A DNA stretch of 20,294 bases from Silene noctiflora. Its lineage: Eukaryota; Streptophyta; Magnoliopsida; Caryophyllales; Caryophyllaceae. Positions 1 through 8,664 of this stretch are shown in pieces. A program made the position numbers and the translations under genes. The notes below the pieces were generated by a model. It was not told the origin of the DNA and searched no databases. It was given only the letters and a program-made list of their open reading frames with translations. Location: NCBI GenBank assembly GCA_009801015.1, contig VHZZ01010243.1, forward strand, positions 5,882 through 26,175, in the 5' to 3' direction. Position 1 is the first letter of the stretch. The number at the start of each line of letters is the position of its first letter.

Positions 1-119
1 TACGGTCAATTTTCATATGTTTGGTGATATGTGTACTTATGTCATAAGTATTTAGTTGGACCTTGTTTTTGACAATTACTTTCCTACTAACTTTCATAGA
101 CAAAAGGGTGCCTTATGTG

Positions 120-289
120 CAGTGGTGGAGCTAGGGGGGCTAGCAGGGGCGGCCACCCCCCGACGGTTGAGTTTTTCGAAGTTTTTAGTTAAATTTTTCG
201 AATTTTTCCGAGTGTCCCTTATATTATTAACCATCCACCCCCCTAAAAATTTTCGCCCCCCCTGAACTCAAATCTTGGCTCCGCCACTG
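120..289. mobile_element. hAT-type MITE, 170 bp, with 8-bp target duplication
   Basis: The ends form terminal inverted repeats: CAGTGGTGGAGCTAG at the left and the complement of CAGTGGCGGAGCCAAG at the right. The element is flanked on both sides by CTTATGTG (112-119 and 290-297), an exact 8-bp target-site duplication as made by hAT transposases. It is far too short to code for a transposase, so it is a non-autonomous MITE. The interior has C-runs and a T-rich stretch. The intact target duplication suggests a fairly recent insertion. Diverged relatives occur at about 325-458, 755-853, 13868-13996 and 16882-17019. Confidence 0.85.
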
Positions 290-324
290 CTTATGTGTTA
301 TGAAAAGGCTAGACATTAGAAATT

Positions 325-458
325 TTGAAGTTTTTAGATAAAATTTTAATTTTTTTCCGAGTTTACGTTATGGTATTATCTATCCGGTTTTTCTATCTAT
401 TTTGCTCATGTAAAAAAAAGTTACATCTTCTTAATTGCGAATCCCGACTCCGTTACTG
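325..458. mobile_element. Diverged, end-truncated relative of the 120-289 hAT MITE
   Basis: The stretch starts with the same GAAGTTTTTAG..AAATTTT core as the neighbouring MITE and ends in AATCCCGACTCCGTTACTG, a decayed version of its right terminal repeat. No matching left end or target duplication is visible. It is probably an older copy that lost its left end. Boundaries are approximate. Confidence 0.5.
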
Positions 459-754
459 TTTTTACATTATCTAAATTTTTTTAGACAATACAAGTTTCAT
501 GAAGAGTTTTGCACCGTTTAGTTTGGTTAACCTACGTGGTTGAATCATTTAAGTTGTCAAAAAAAGAGAAAAATCCAAATTAAGGTGGGAATACATCATT
601 GGTTTTGTACATCGGTTGAGTTAGTGCATATGTCTTTCAAATTCCTTTTGTCTTTCATAGTACAAGGTTTTAGAATCATACATTTTTGGAGGAATTTTCT
701 TTACTTTTTAAAATTTAGTTTAGATTCGAGACCTATAGGAGATAGGTACACTAT

Positions 755-853
755 TAGTGGCGGAGTAAGGTAAAGGCTAGTGAATGGGCAGTCCCCTTGC
801 TGAACAATGAAAAAAATTTAGACTTTGAACGTGAAATCCTGGCTCTGCCGCTA
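755..853. mobile_element. Short hAT-MITE-like remnant
   Basis: TAGTGGCGGAG at the left and CTCTGCCGCTA at the right form imperfect inverted ends related to the CAGTGGCGGAGC family at 120-289. The terminal C/G has changed and no 8-bp flanking duplication is apparent, which fits an older copy of about 99 bp. Confidence 0.5.
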
Positions 854-859
854 TGGTCT

Positions 860-1223
860 CACACTAATACTAAATTCTTTAAAACGTGGATTTACGATGC
901 TATTTAAGATAGATTAATCTATATCAGTTTATTTAAGTGCTCGAGATTTATAATATGGTACACATGTGCAATTGAGATGTCATTTTCATAGCATAAAAGG
1001 AGTAAGCTTAAAGTTGTGGTTGGACAGGTAGATAATGTTGGGAAGTTGGATTTGAGGGAGTTATTACATAATACATACGAGATTGGCACTTGTTAGTGTG
1101 TTCTAACGTAGGCAACTTTGTGTGTTTTATGTTGCTACTTTCAAGTTTGGACGGTTCTAAATTTGTAGTACGATGTTACATGCTAGTTTTAAGAACTTGG
1201 TCGACTTTATTGGTCAAGACACT
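860..1223. other. Intergenic stretch without a recognised feature
   Basis: AT-rich sequence. The plus-strand open frame near 1090-1443 has no recognisable domain, runs into the TRIM-like element and looks like chance. Confidence 0.4.
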
Positions 1224-1500
1224 TGTATTTGATAATAGGAATATTTATAATAATTGGACTTCAATCATCACCTTAAGGTTTTGGTTGAGATGGTTCATCT
1301 ATCATGGTATCAGAGCCAGCGTGACCGAAGGTCACGGGTTCGAATCCTGGCAACCTCAAAAAACTCCTCAAAAACTCACGAAGTGGAACCTCAGCACATG
1401 GTACGGGGGAGTCTGTGCACTAACCGCTCTTCAAGCCCAATAGGCATTTGAGTGAGGAAGCGTGATAGAAATATTTATAATAGTTGAGCGAACTTTAGTT
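1224..1500 (+). mobile_element. TRIM-like LTR retroelement fossil
   Basis: A short LTR-like segment (about 1224-1304, TG...CA) ends directly before TGGTATCAGAGCC at 1305-1317, the initiator-Met tRNA primer-binding site used by many plant Copia and TRIM elements. The LTR end contains CACCTTAAGGTTTTGG, typical of such LTRs. About 150 bp downstream a purine-rich tract (1450-1460) is followed by a second, partial copy of the LTR start (about 1463 on, sharing the ATATTTATAATA.TTG segment). No coding capacity is visible, which fits a terminal-repeat retrotransposon in miniature. It looks broken and old. A tRNA-derived SINE was the alternative, because a GGTTCGAATCC box-B-like motif lies inside, but the LTR/primer-site junction fits better. 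Confidence 0.5.
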
Positions 1501-1750
1501 ATGTCTGGAGAGAGCCCAAGTCCAGCGTTTTTATTACAGTATAAAATTATCAGTCAACCCACCTTAACTCAATAATCGAGTCTTAAATATTCACCCAGAA
1601 AGTTAATAGTTTATTTATTGTTTACTCTAAAAATCCGTCACGAGAGTCGGCACCGTGTATTATGTATTTTTTAATGTGGGGTAATGGAAATGTTTTTTTC
1701 AATGTTTTGGTAATGATGTTCCTTTCTTCTTTTCGTTTGTTGTATAAAAG

Positions 1751-4700
1751 ATGCAGAGAAACGGCTCTAGGAAGGTACCTCAGCGTGGAAATGAAAGGAA
1801 AACTAATGATTTGGATATACTTTCTCCATCATTATCACCTAGAGGTATGATTTTAAATTTTTTAATACTCTAAATCATCTTTTTTTTTTTGCTTGATGTT
1901 GCATGTCTTGAAGATGAGATATATGAAGTGTTTAAGCAAAATGGTTGAGTGAGGATAATGTAAAGTGTGTATGCAAAAGTGTCCCTTTTATATGATCAAG
2001 GATTCAACAAGTGTGCATTCTTATTTAGGAAGAGATGAAATTTTTTGAGAGACGGTTTTGAGCTATTATAGCACCAACTCAACTCATTTAACTATAAAAA
2101 ATAACTTGTTGAGCTAGTAGAGAGTCCTATAAGAACGCCTTGTATGAAACTCGTTCAGTTACCAATTACAGTTATATAGTTATCTTACAACAAACCAAAA
2201 CCGAATGGGAATATTATAAAAAATTTCACTACGCCATATTTTGCGTTAGTAAGTTTCTCTTAAAACGACACCAAGATCTGTCATAAGATGAAGTCCGGTC
2301 AAATATACTTCAACTTGCTTATTTAGGACAACTTTTATTAATCCTTAATCATCATTTTTTTTTTTTGTTTTTTTTACTATAGACCAATTTTAGGTTTAAA
2401 ATGTATATTACGGTCTTAAACTAGAATTCATGAATTTGCATATATATGGATTACTACTTTTGATAGGACTTGCAGAATTACCATGATGATTACACAATTA
2501 GATTAGTTCTATGATTGATTAGAAGAATAGTCAAGTACTCCATAGTTGATTTGGATTTAATAACTTGTCTTACATATAAGCTCGTCTCATAGTTTAAAAC
2601 GACACCTCAAAAACTATCATCGTCTTCTACCAACTCATCTATACATTAAAATAATTATTAAAATAATTGTCATAATCATTGATATACTTTTCAACATAAT
2701 GACACGTATTAAAATTATTATAACAACGTTAATTAATCAATTTGATTTTATTTCTTTTGTGTTCAACTAAACAGTTGACTTTTTCCTTGTCATAAAAGAA
2801 GTTAAATGAGATTAATTGATGCAAGTAATGAAGGGAGTAACAATAAGTCAATAACTACTGTTTTCTACCTTTATTTCATACATAAATTCTTGTCCTTGCA
2901 AATTTTAGTTTTTTTTAAGGTAAAGAAATTAGATTGATTCTCTAGGGTAGAACCAACCTATCTCATCCTTTCGAGTGAGGGAGGTGAGTTGAAGCCACCA
3001 ACTTTCAAACCAACTCGAAAGAATTGGACATGAATGTCCAATAGAAGCCATAAAGTCGGTGACCTATTGGTTTCACGAAAGTAATGTTTAATTATCACTT
3101 CATCGAAAAAATAAAGATCTAATTTTATATCCTTGATAATACTAGAAATTTCCCAAGGAATTTGTCAAGTACTACGAAGTGAGTTAATAACACATAAATT
3201 ATCACCTTCCACAATTAACTTTGAGATTCCTAGGTGTTTAGCGGCTAAAATGCCTTCTTTTAAAACGAGAGTTTCTGCAACAAGAATACTATTAGATCCG
3301 CACTTTTTTGCTCCTAACAAAATGACTTTACCATTATGATTTCTTATAGAATATCCTAAAGCGGTTTTATTTCCATTTATTTTCGATTCGTCAAAATTTA
3401 GCATTACAAATCCATTTTTAGGTTTCTCCCACCAGATTGCTTCCTTACTAGTAGTATTTCTAACTGACTCGTCTTTCTCGGGATTGATGAGATCCTTATG
3501 TGTAGTCTCATTCGAAATTTTGATGTATTACCGCATAAGAGAATAAGTTTGCTGATATTGAAATGAACATTATTAAAGATAAAGTCATTTCTATAAAACC
3601 ATGCATTCCACCAAACAAAAATAATCGTAATGAAATCATCTTTTGGAATTAAGTCCTTGAGATAATTGAGTTTCTTTACAAAATTTTGACTTGTAATATT
3701 ATCATAATTTGACAAAAGTTTGTTAAAGCTAAGAATATTCATTTTTTGGATTACAGAACCAATCAAGGGACATTCGTAAAAAAAATGATCTTTGTTTTCA
3801 ATAGGATGGTTGCACAAAACACAATTAGGTGGGACATTAATATGACTTTTAAGAAGTAATAGGGTTTTTGATAAGCTCTTTTTCGGTGACTATTGTATGA
3901 GACGGTTTTACGCTGTCAGGCGATTCTATTGTGTAAAAAGACAGCTCATTTGTTAGTAATAAATGATTTTTTTTTTGTAGAATTGGACCGTCTTACGGTG
4001 TAAAACCGTCTTACTCTATAATTTGTCTCTTTCTTTTTGGTTTTTGTTACCATATTTTTTGTTGAATTTGCTTTACACTATATTAGAGTAAAATAGCTTC
4101 AGAAGACAAAATTTACTCGTATTAAAAAGGAAAGAGGGGTTATGTTAAATCGATCGTGAATCGTGAGAAGCAAGACATTGAATTGTGAAAACTAACACAT
4201 TTTGGTACCACCTGAATATGATGCATTTGTTGTGTACAATTTTAAGGGAACAATGAATAATTAAGGAAACTAAAACATTATTTCCCAAACACTGAATAAT
4301 CTATACTCTATAGTCCTGAATGCAGGAGATGCACAAGCTACTACCACGCCAAAAAAGTCACTTTCCCCAATCACAATACCAACAATGGGGTTACAGGATA
4401 ACTCAGTGAACCATCAGCTCCCACAGCATCAAATCACTATTAAAACCGGTGGCTCCAACACCGTTCAAGAAGGGAGATGGGGAAGAAGATCGAGTTTCAA
4501 GCGTTCTTCTGCTTCGTGGTTTGCTCATCCTAAAAGAATTCTATTCTTCTTCGCTACATTGTATGTCTTCATTGCTCATTCCTTATATTGTCCTCATTTG
4601 ACTTTGATGATCTTACCAGTATCTTCCAATAATACTATAGCTATCACTGTGAAATGTCACATTTGAAAAGTTCGACTATTAAGGAGAATAGTGTCACCCG

Positions 4701-4972
4701 ATAATACTGATTACATATAAAATGCGGACCCTGCACTTTTTTCTTTTTATAAGCAGGTCCTCGTTGTGTTGTGAGTTCAATAATACGACTTAGGGACACC
4801 TTATCATTGTCTTTAAAGTTAAATGTGAACAGTATAAATCGAGAGTACTTATTCTTCGTATCACACCCTTGAACTTGTCGACAGGTCTTGTATGGGAACG
4901 ATGTTGCTCATTTACTTCACACTATCGATGAATAAGCAAGACGAAAAAGAGGGTGTTTCGGATTGGCAATGA
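1751..4972 (+). CDS. Small single-pass membrane protein of unknown function (three exons, 138 aa)
   Basis: Exons assembled from 1751-1844, 4326-4560 and 4885-4972. The junctions are G/GTATGA...TGCAG/GAG and TT/GTATGT...GACAG/GTC, and the frame stays open to TGA at 4970. The protein starts MQRNGSRKVPQRGNERK. It has a Ser/Pro-rich N-terminal region (LSPSLSPR at residues 24-31), then a basic stretch (RWGRRSSFKR, about 82-91, and HPKR), then one hydrophobic span at about 103-124 that is built across the exon 2/3 junction. A charged tail of about 13 residues ends in DWQ. The basic side should face the cytosol and the short tail the lumen or outside, as in a tail-anchored or type II protein. A pyrimidine-rich tract ending in AG directly before the ATG (1749-1750) suggests an intron in the 5' UTR. 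A possible poly(A) signal AATAAA lies at 5451-5456. I do not recognise the family. By position it may match the Arabidopsis small transmembrane gene At4g21215 (from memory). Confidence 0.7.
1845..2908. other. Intron 1 of the small membrane-protein gene, proximal part
   Basis: AT-rich intron sequence with no coding signal. Motifs resembling GAGACGGTTTT occur near 2048 and 2583 and may be fragments of MITE ends like those at 3891-4020, but no paired ends or target duplications can be defined. Confidence 0.4.
2909..3885 (-). mobile_element. LINE (plant L1-type) 3'-end fragment
   Basis: Read on the minus strand, about 3880-3500 encodes a reverse-transcriptase zinc-binding domain (zf-RVT): LKSHINVPPNCVLC, then HPIENKDHFFYECPLI with the usual Cys and His pattern. 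Next comes an RNase H-like domain (RVT_3): SWWEKPKNGFVMLNFDES, LGYSIRNHNGKV, ETLVLKEGILAA and IVEGDNL, which contain the acidic residues expected of RNase H. The two domains lie in different frames, with a shift at about 3440-3500. A stop follows LRST at 3165, and the homology (IPWEISSIIKD..., FRETNR) resumes in another frame. The fragment ends in a short A-tail (T-run 2909-2916 on the plus strand) after TTTCTTTACCTT, typical of plant L1 tails. It is a dead, 5'-truncated copy in the intron, antisense to the host gene. Confidence 0.8.
3891..4020. mobile_element. MITE-like inverted repeat in intron 1, abutting the LINE
   Basis: The left end ATGAGACGGTTTTACGCTGTC pairs imperfectly over about 30 bp with the right end, which contains GGTGTAAAACCGTCTTAC. 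The interior is short and AT-rich with a T-run near 3967-3976. No target duplication is clear, so the superfamily is open. It starts almost where the LINE homology ends, so it may have truncated the LINE or inserted at its edge. Confidence 0.5.
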
Positions 4973-5663
4973 AAGTTTGTCACGAGTATACATACTCGGA
5001 AATGATCCTGGATCATCGAAAAGTTATTTTTTTCGACCGAAAAGGTCAGGGAAAACAAAGAGAATGTACAGAGAATATTTAAGAAGAAATAGCAAAAAAA
5101 GTTGAAAGCATGATAGTGAAGCGTGACATGGGGTTTGGGCTATACTTAGAAAAAAAATGTTGGGATTTTATGATGGAATTGAACAGCACATAATTGCACT
5201 ATGAGACATATTGTTATGTTTGATAAAGTAGAAAAAAAATATATGACAACTTTTGTATAATTTTGGCCGCCCATGTTTCTTATGTACAAAAATATTCATA
5301 TGAAATGCAAAAGTATATGAAAAACTTTGCACTTTTGTGTTTTCTTTAGTTATTTATAATTGCAATGACACCGGCCATGAAGAGAAATAGTTAGTGGTCA
5401 TATCCCCGGTCTCGACTTATGTCCCGGTCATTTCTTTACGTTTGCTAAGGAATAAAGAGATGACATAATTTAAGAAATTCTCGAAAAAACAAGTTACTCA
5501 AGGGAAGAAAAAAAATAATTTGCACACACTTAAAATCAAAATTTATAGAAAAACAGAAATATCCGAGGTACACCAGTAAGAAACATGTAAAGAATTGATC
5601 TGAATACTGGAAGAAAAAACAAAACGGGAAACAATTTGACGACGATAAAATTTCAGCCAAAAA
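4973..5663. other. 3' UTR and intergenic DNA downstream of the small membrane-protein gene
   Basis: Begins with the probable 3' UTR. AATAAA at 5451-5456 is the only canonical plus-strand poly(A) signal noted, about 480 nt past the stop, so the real signal may be a weaker one upstream. The minus-strand open frame at 5445-5660 is Phe- and Cys-rich, matches nothing I know and looks like chance. Confidence 0.35.
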
Positions 5664-6023
5664 TTAATGTTATTGACTAGGGATATGACTTACATGAGAG
5701 AGAACCCGATAAATTGTCAACTTGTAAAATCTAAAAACGAAAACGTAAAGAAATGATTGAGACACTCAAATAAGAAAAATTTAAAGAATTTAATTCATTT
5801 GCTTGGCACAAAGACTTCCTCTATCCTAGTAAGTATTTGAATTAGGTATGTTTTGTTTTATTTTGTGAGGGAAAATAAAGTACATGTAAATTATTGACTG
5901 GGATGAGTACAAATTATGTGAAAGAACAACTTACACTTGTGATAGGTCAGCTTGTAAATACTAAAAATGAAAACGTAAAAAAATGATTGAAACCTACAAG
6001 TAAGAAAAACGTAAAGAATTAAC
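5664..6023. repeat. Two diverged direct repeats of about 135 bp
   Basis: The segments about 5664-5795 and about 5886-6023 match in order: TTATTGACT.GGGAT, then CTTGTAAA..CTAAAAA, then GAAAACGTAAA.AAATGATTGA, then TAAGAAAAA..TAAAGAATT. They are about 90 bp apart. No coding potential is evident. A shorter related piece (AAACATGTAAAGAATTGATC) lies near 5583. This looks like an old local duplication or two copies of an unrecognised repeat. Confidence 0.55.
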
Positions 6024-6184
6024 CGAAACGGTTTCAATGGCAGGTACGAGAATAGAAAATAGGAAATGCAGAAAACTTTATAGTTTTGCAATTTGTTACT
6101 AGTATTAGATGAACACAAATTCGATGACATGTTTAATGCACAGAACGCACAAACATTCCTTTGGTACAGTCAGTCTTATTATTG

Positions 6185-6343
6185 TAGACGGTCACTATTC
6201 GTCTAAAGATGAAGACGGATAGTGGTCATTTCACAAAATACAGGCAAGTGGGGTATCCATTTTTCACCCAATTGCATTATTCACTTACACTTTGTGAGAG
6301 GGACACTAATCGTTTTTAACTTTAGACGGATAGCGTCCGTCTA
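6185..6343. mobile_element. Foldback MITE-like element, 159 bp
   Basis: The two halves are long imperfect inverted repeats: TAGACGGTCACTATTCGTCT at the left against the complement of AGACGGATAGCGTCCGTCTA at the right. Pairing continues inwards (AAAGAT.AA.ACG.ATAGTG, then TCACAAA) for about 60 bp per arm. The transcript would fold into a long hairpin. There is no coding capacity, and no flanking duplication beyond a possible TA, so the superfamily is uncertain. Confidence 0.6.
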
Positions 6344-6406
6344 GTACGAGAATTTGTGTTGGTATTTTGTGGAGTTCATGTGTAAACAACATTTATTTAT
6401 TCAGAT

Positions 6407-7267
6407 TAGGCCTGGTCAATAGTGCGGGTCGTCCGGGTCCGGTGCGGGTCAAGGGCGGTCCGGGTTAATTGGCTAGTGAACCGGACACGGCCCGGTGTAT
6501 AGTGGCGGGTCGTCACGGGTCGGGCCGGGCCATGTGATGGCCAACCCGAAACCGACCCGGAAGGGTAAACAGACGGGTTGAATGGCGGGTCTGGGCGGGT
6601 CTGGCGTGCCGGGTCTGACGGGTCGAGTCCATGTTGACAGCCCATGTTTTTAAAAAATCAAAATAAGAAATTGTTTACGTAATCGAAAAGATTTATTTTA
6701 TTCCGTATTTCGTAATTATAACGTACATTCGATAAATTTGTAATTAAATTACATAATTATTTGACATACATAATGATGACGGAAATAGATATTTAAATTT
6801 GAAATGGCTCGATTTAAATATCACGGTATACATCACGAGTAATGCCATGAGCCATCTTTAAATGACGATACATAACGCCGTAGCCTCCATCGATGCTCCA
6901 TTTGTAGTCTCTAGTAATGTTATTAATTTCACCAACCTTGCAAATACACTTGAATTCATTATCTGTATTTGAAACCGAGATTTTGTGGAAGTACCTCCAT
7001 ACGAATGTTTCTCGGTTTGCCATTTTTTTTAATAATGAGTCCGGGTCTGGCGGGTCAGACCCACGGGTCTGGGGGCGGGTTGGGCGGGTTACTGAGACGG
7101 GTCATCTAACGGGCCGGGTTCAAAAATTCTGACCCGGACCCGGTCATGTGGTATAAACGGGCCGGGCCGGTTCCATGTCCGGGTCTGACGGGTCCGGGTG
7201 CAAGGCGGGTCCACTGGCGGGTCGGGTCCGGGTTAGCCGGGTCGACCCGCACCTTTGACCAGGCCTA
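6407..7267. mobile_element. hAT-derived non-autonomous transposon, 861 bp, with GGGTC-rich ends
   Basis: Perfect 13-bp terminal inverted repeats TAGGCCTGGTCAA (6407-6419 and complement 7255-7267) extend with a few mismatches into TGCGGGTCG. Both sides carry the exact 8-bp duplication ATTCAGAT (6399-6406 and 7268-7275), diagnostic for hAT. About 220 bp at each end is very GC-rich and holds many GGGTC units (roughly nine on the left, ten on the right), mostly on the same strand; hAT transposases bind subterminal repeats of this kind. The centre (about 6650-7030) is AT-rich and keeps a BED-finger-like reading frame on the minus strand. No catalytic transposase domain is present, so it must be mobilised in trans. 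The intact target duplication argues for a recent insertion. Confidence 0.9.
6814..7023 (-). pseudogene. BED-type zinc-finger fragment inside the hAT-derived element
   Basis: The 69-residue frame MANRETFVWRYFHKIS... resembles a BED finger, the DNA-binding domain at the N-terminus of many hAT transposases. It has W9 and F12, a Cys pair (C26, C28), an aromatic near residue 52 and HLKMAH with H54 and H59. The Cys pair is C-x-C rather than the usual C-x2-C, so zinc binding is doubtful. Nothing of the hAT catalytic or dimerisation region follows. It may be the 5' remnant of the parental transposase gene retained in a deletion derivative. The frame ends at a stop beyond DVYRDI. Confidence 0.6.
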
Positions 7268-7529
7268 ATTCAGATATTCTTCTTTTTGCAGCTTAAGATT
7301 CCCTTCAATTCTACTTGCTTTAACTTGAGTGCTTTAATGCTTTGCTTTTAGCCTTTTCTTTTTGTCTTCTTGGCTAAACATTTTGCTCACTTTTTGTGCA
7401 TTCTAAGATAACTTCCATTTTGAGTATATCCCACTTTTATTTTTCATTGTCTAAATTCGGCTGATTGACGACTTTTAGCCAGTGACATGTCGGCTAGCTT
7501 AGCAGTTAAAATTATAATATGTACTCTAT

Positions 7530-7990
7530 ATTTGGGTCGGTCATTTCAGATTTGCCAGACATCTCGTTTTGAGCCTAGTCAATTCAATATCAAGTCAATT
7601 TGGGATGTCAAGTTACCGCGTGATTTTGAGTCAGGTTAATTCGAGTCGGGTCCGAGCATTTTTAGGCATGAGTAATTTCGGTTGGGTCATTTTAACGTCA
7701 GTGATTAAAACACTTTAATTAGCTATGCTTTGACCAACAAAGAGTATTCGGGTCATTTTGGGTCACTTGGAATTATTTTAGGACCGACTCAATTACGGGA
7801 CATACGGTTTTGGATCGGGTCATCTCTGGTTGGGTCAATCAAAATTCTGGTCAAGTTTGAGCCAAGTCATGTCAATTTGGATTTCTAGTCATAATATGGT
7901 GAGAGATTTTCAGGTCACTTATGGAGTTATGGGTCTCAGATTAATCTAATCAGTCCGGGTCATTTGGATTGAATCAGGACTTATATTCTG
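7530..7990. repeat. Degenerate GGGTCA/TCAATT-rich tract
   Basis: A region of about 460 bp scattered with GGGTCATTT, GGTCA, GAGTC and TCAATT variants at irregular spacing (for example GGGTCATTTTGGGTCA near 7750). It looks like a decayed short-period repeat. There is no coding frame. It lies about 260 bp beyond the hAT derivative, whose ends use a similar GGGTC word, but is clearly outside that element's target duplication. Confidence 0.5.
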
Positions 7991-8153
7991 GGTTCCCAAT
8001 CACATGAGCAATGTATTGTCCAAAACCATGGGCAATGGTCGTTCTTGAAACAGTCGGACTATACTAGTTCAAAATATAATTGATGACAGATTACAAAATT
8101 ATTTGCTTGAAAATTTACTTGTTACAGTACTATTAACTTTGATTTTCTCCCAA

Positions 8154-8156
<3 letters not shown>

Positions 8157-8184
<28 letters not shown>
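8157..8184. repeat. Homopolymer A run of 28 bp
   Basis: An uninterrupted A-tract in intergenic DNA. It could be the tail of a retroposed sequence on the plus strand, but no SINE, LINE or processed gene is recognisable just upstream, so a simple repeat is the safer reading. It is prone to length error in sequencing. Confidence 0.8.
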
Positions 8185-8185
<1 letters not shown>

Positions 8186-8664
8186 ATAGGTCCGCGACTG
8201 AATATTAGTTTTCCTGCTTTCTTATGACACTGAGCCCCTCTGCGCGATAGAGTAATTCAAAGCCTTCTCTGCTTTTAAACTTTGATTCCAACATTTTTCA
8301 CATTTATTTGCAGGCAAACATCATAAATTTGTTGGATTGCTTTTTTACTGGTAATGTATTTGCCAAAGAAGCTGATTCAGTGAGACTAGATCACATTGAT
8401 CACGAGTAATCTTATTCGATATTTTTTTTATATCTGGCTAAAGTTTTCAGCTTTCGAGTTTCATCATCCTATACTAAAACCCAAATCACAGATGGTGCAA
8501 ATATCAGCTATACATTCAAGTTTATACAGTAAATAACACTAATTATGTAGATGTTGGACATACCACGCCGCCACACTGGTAACATAGATATATGGATTCA
8601 ATGGATTCAATGGCCCGAAAATCCCAAGTGTATCAAGGGACTAACTTTCTCAACCTCAAAATCG
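8185..8664. other. Probable 3' UTR and downstream region of PDRP1
   Basis: Read on the minus strand this follows the PDRP1 stop. AATAAA on the minus strand (8303-8308) is a candidate poly(A) signal about 357 nt past the stop. No other gene signal is seen. Confidence 0.35.

Noticed and set aside
1317-1360. tRNA-like segment with GGTTCGAATCC box-B-like motif
   Set aside because: No cloverleaf can be drawn; the preceding LTR-type end and Met-tRNA primer site explain it better as part of a TRIM-like fossil.
2048-2620. Possible MITE bounded by GAGACGGTTTTGAG and CGTCTCATAGTTTAAAACG
   Set aside because: The ends are related words but pair poorly, with no target duplication; a similar word also occurs alone at about 17595.
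2531-2847. Possible Stowaway pair (TACTCCATAG ... GAAGGGAGTA)
   Set aside because: Only about ten weakly matching bases at each end and no extended inverted pairing.
5445-6130. Minus-strand open frames rich in Phe, Cys and Ser
   Set aside because: Low-complexity translations of AT-rich DNA with no recognisable domain; they overlap the diverged direct repeats.
6406-6645. Minus-strand 79-aa Pro/Arg-rich open frame
   Set aside because: It is a translation of the GGGTC-rich end of the hAT element; composition explains the open frame.
8157-8184. Poly-A run as a retroposon tail
   Set aside because: No SINE, LINE or processed-gene body upstream and no flanking duplication found.
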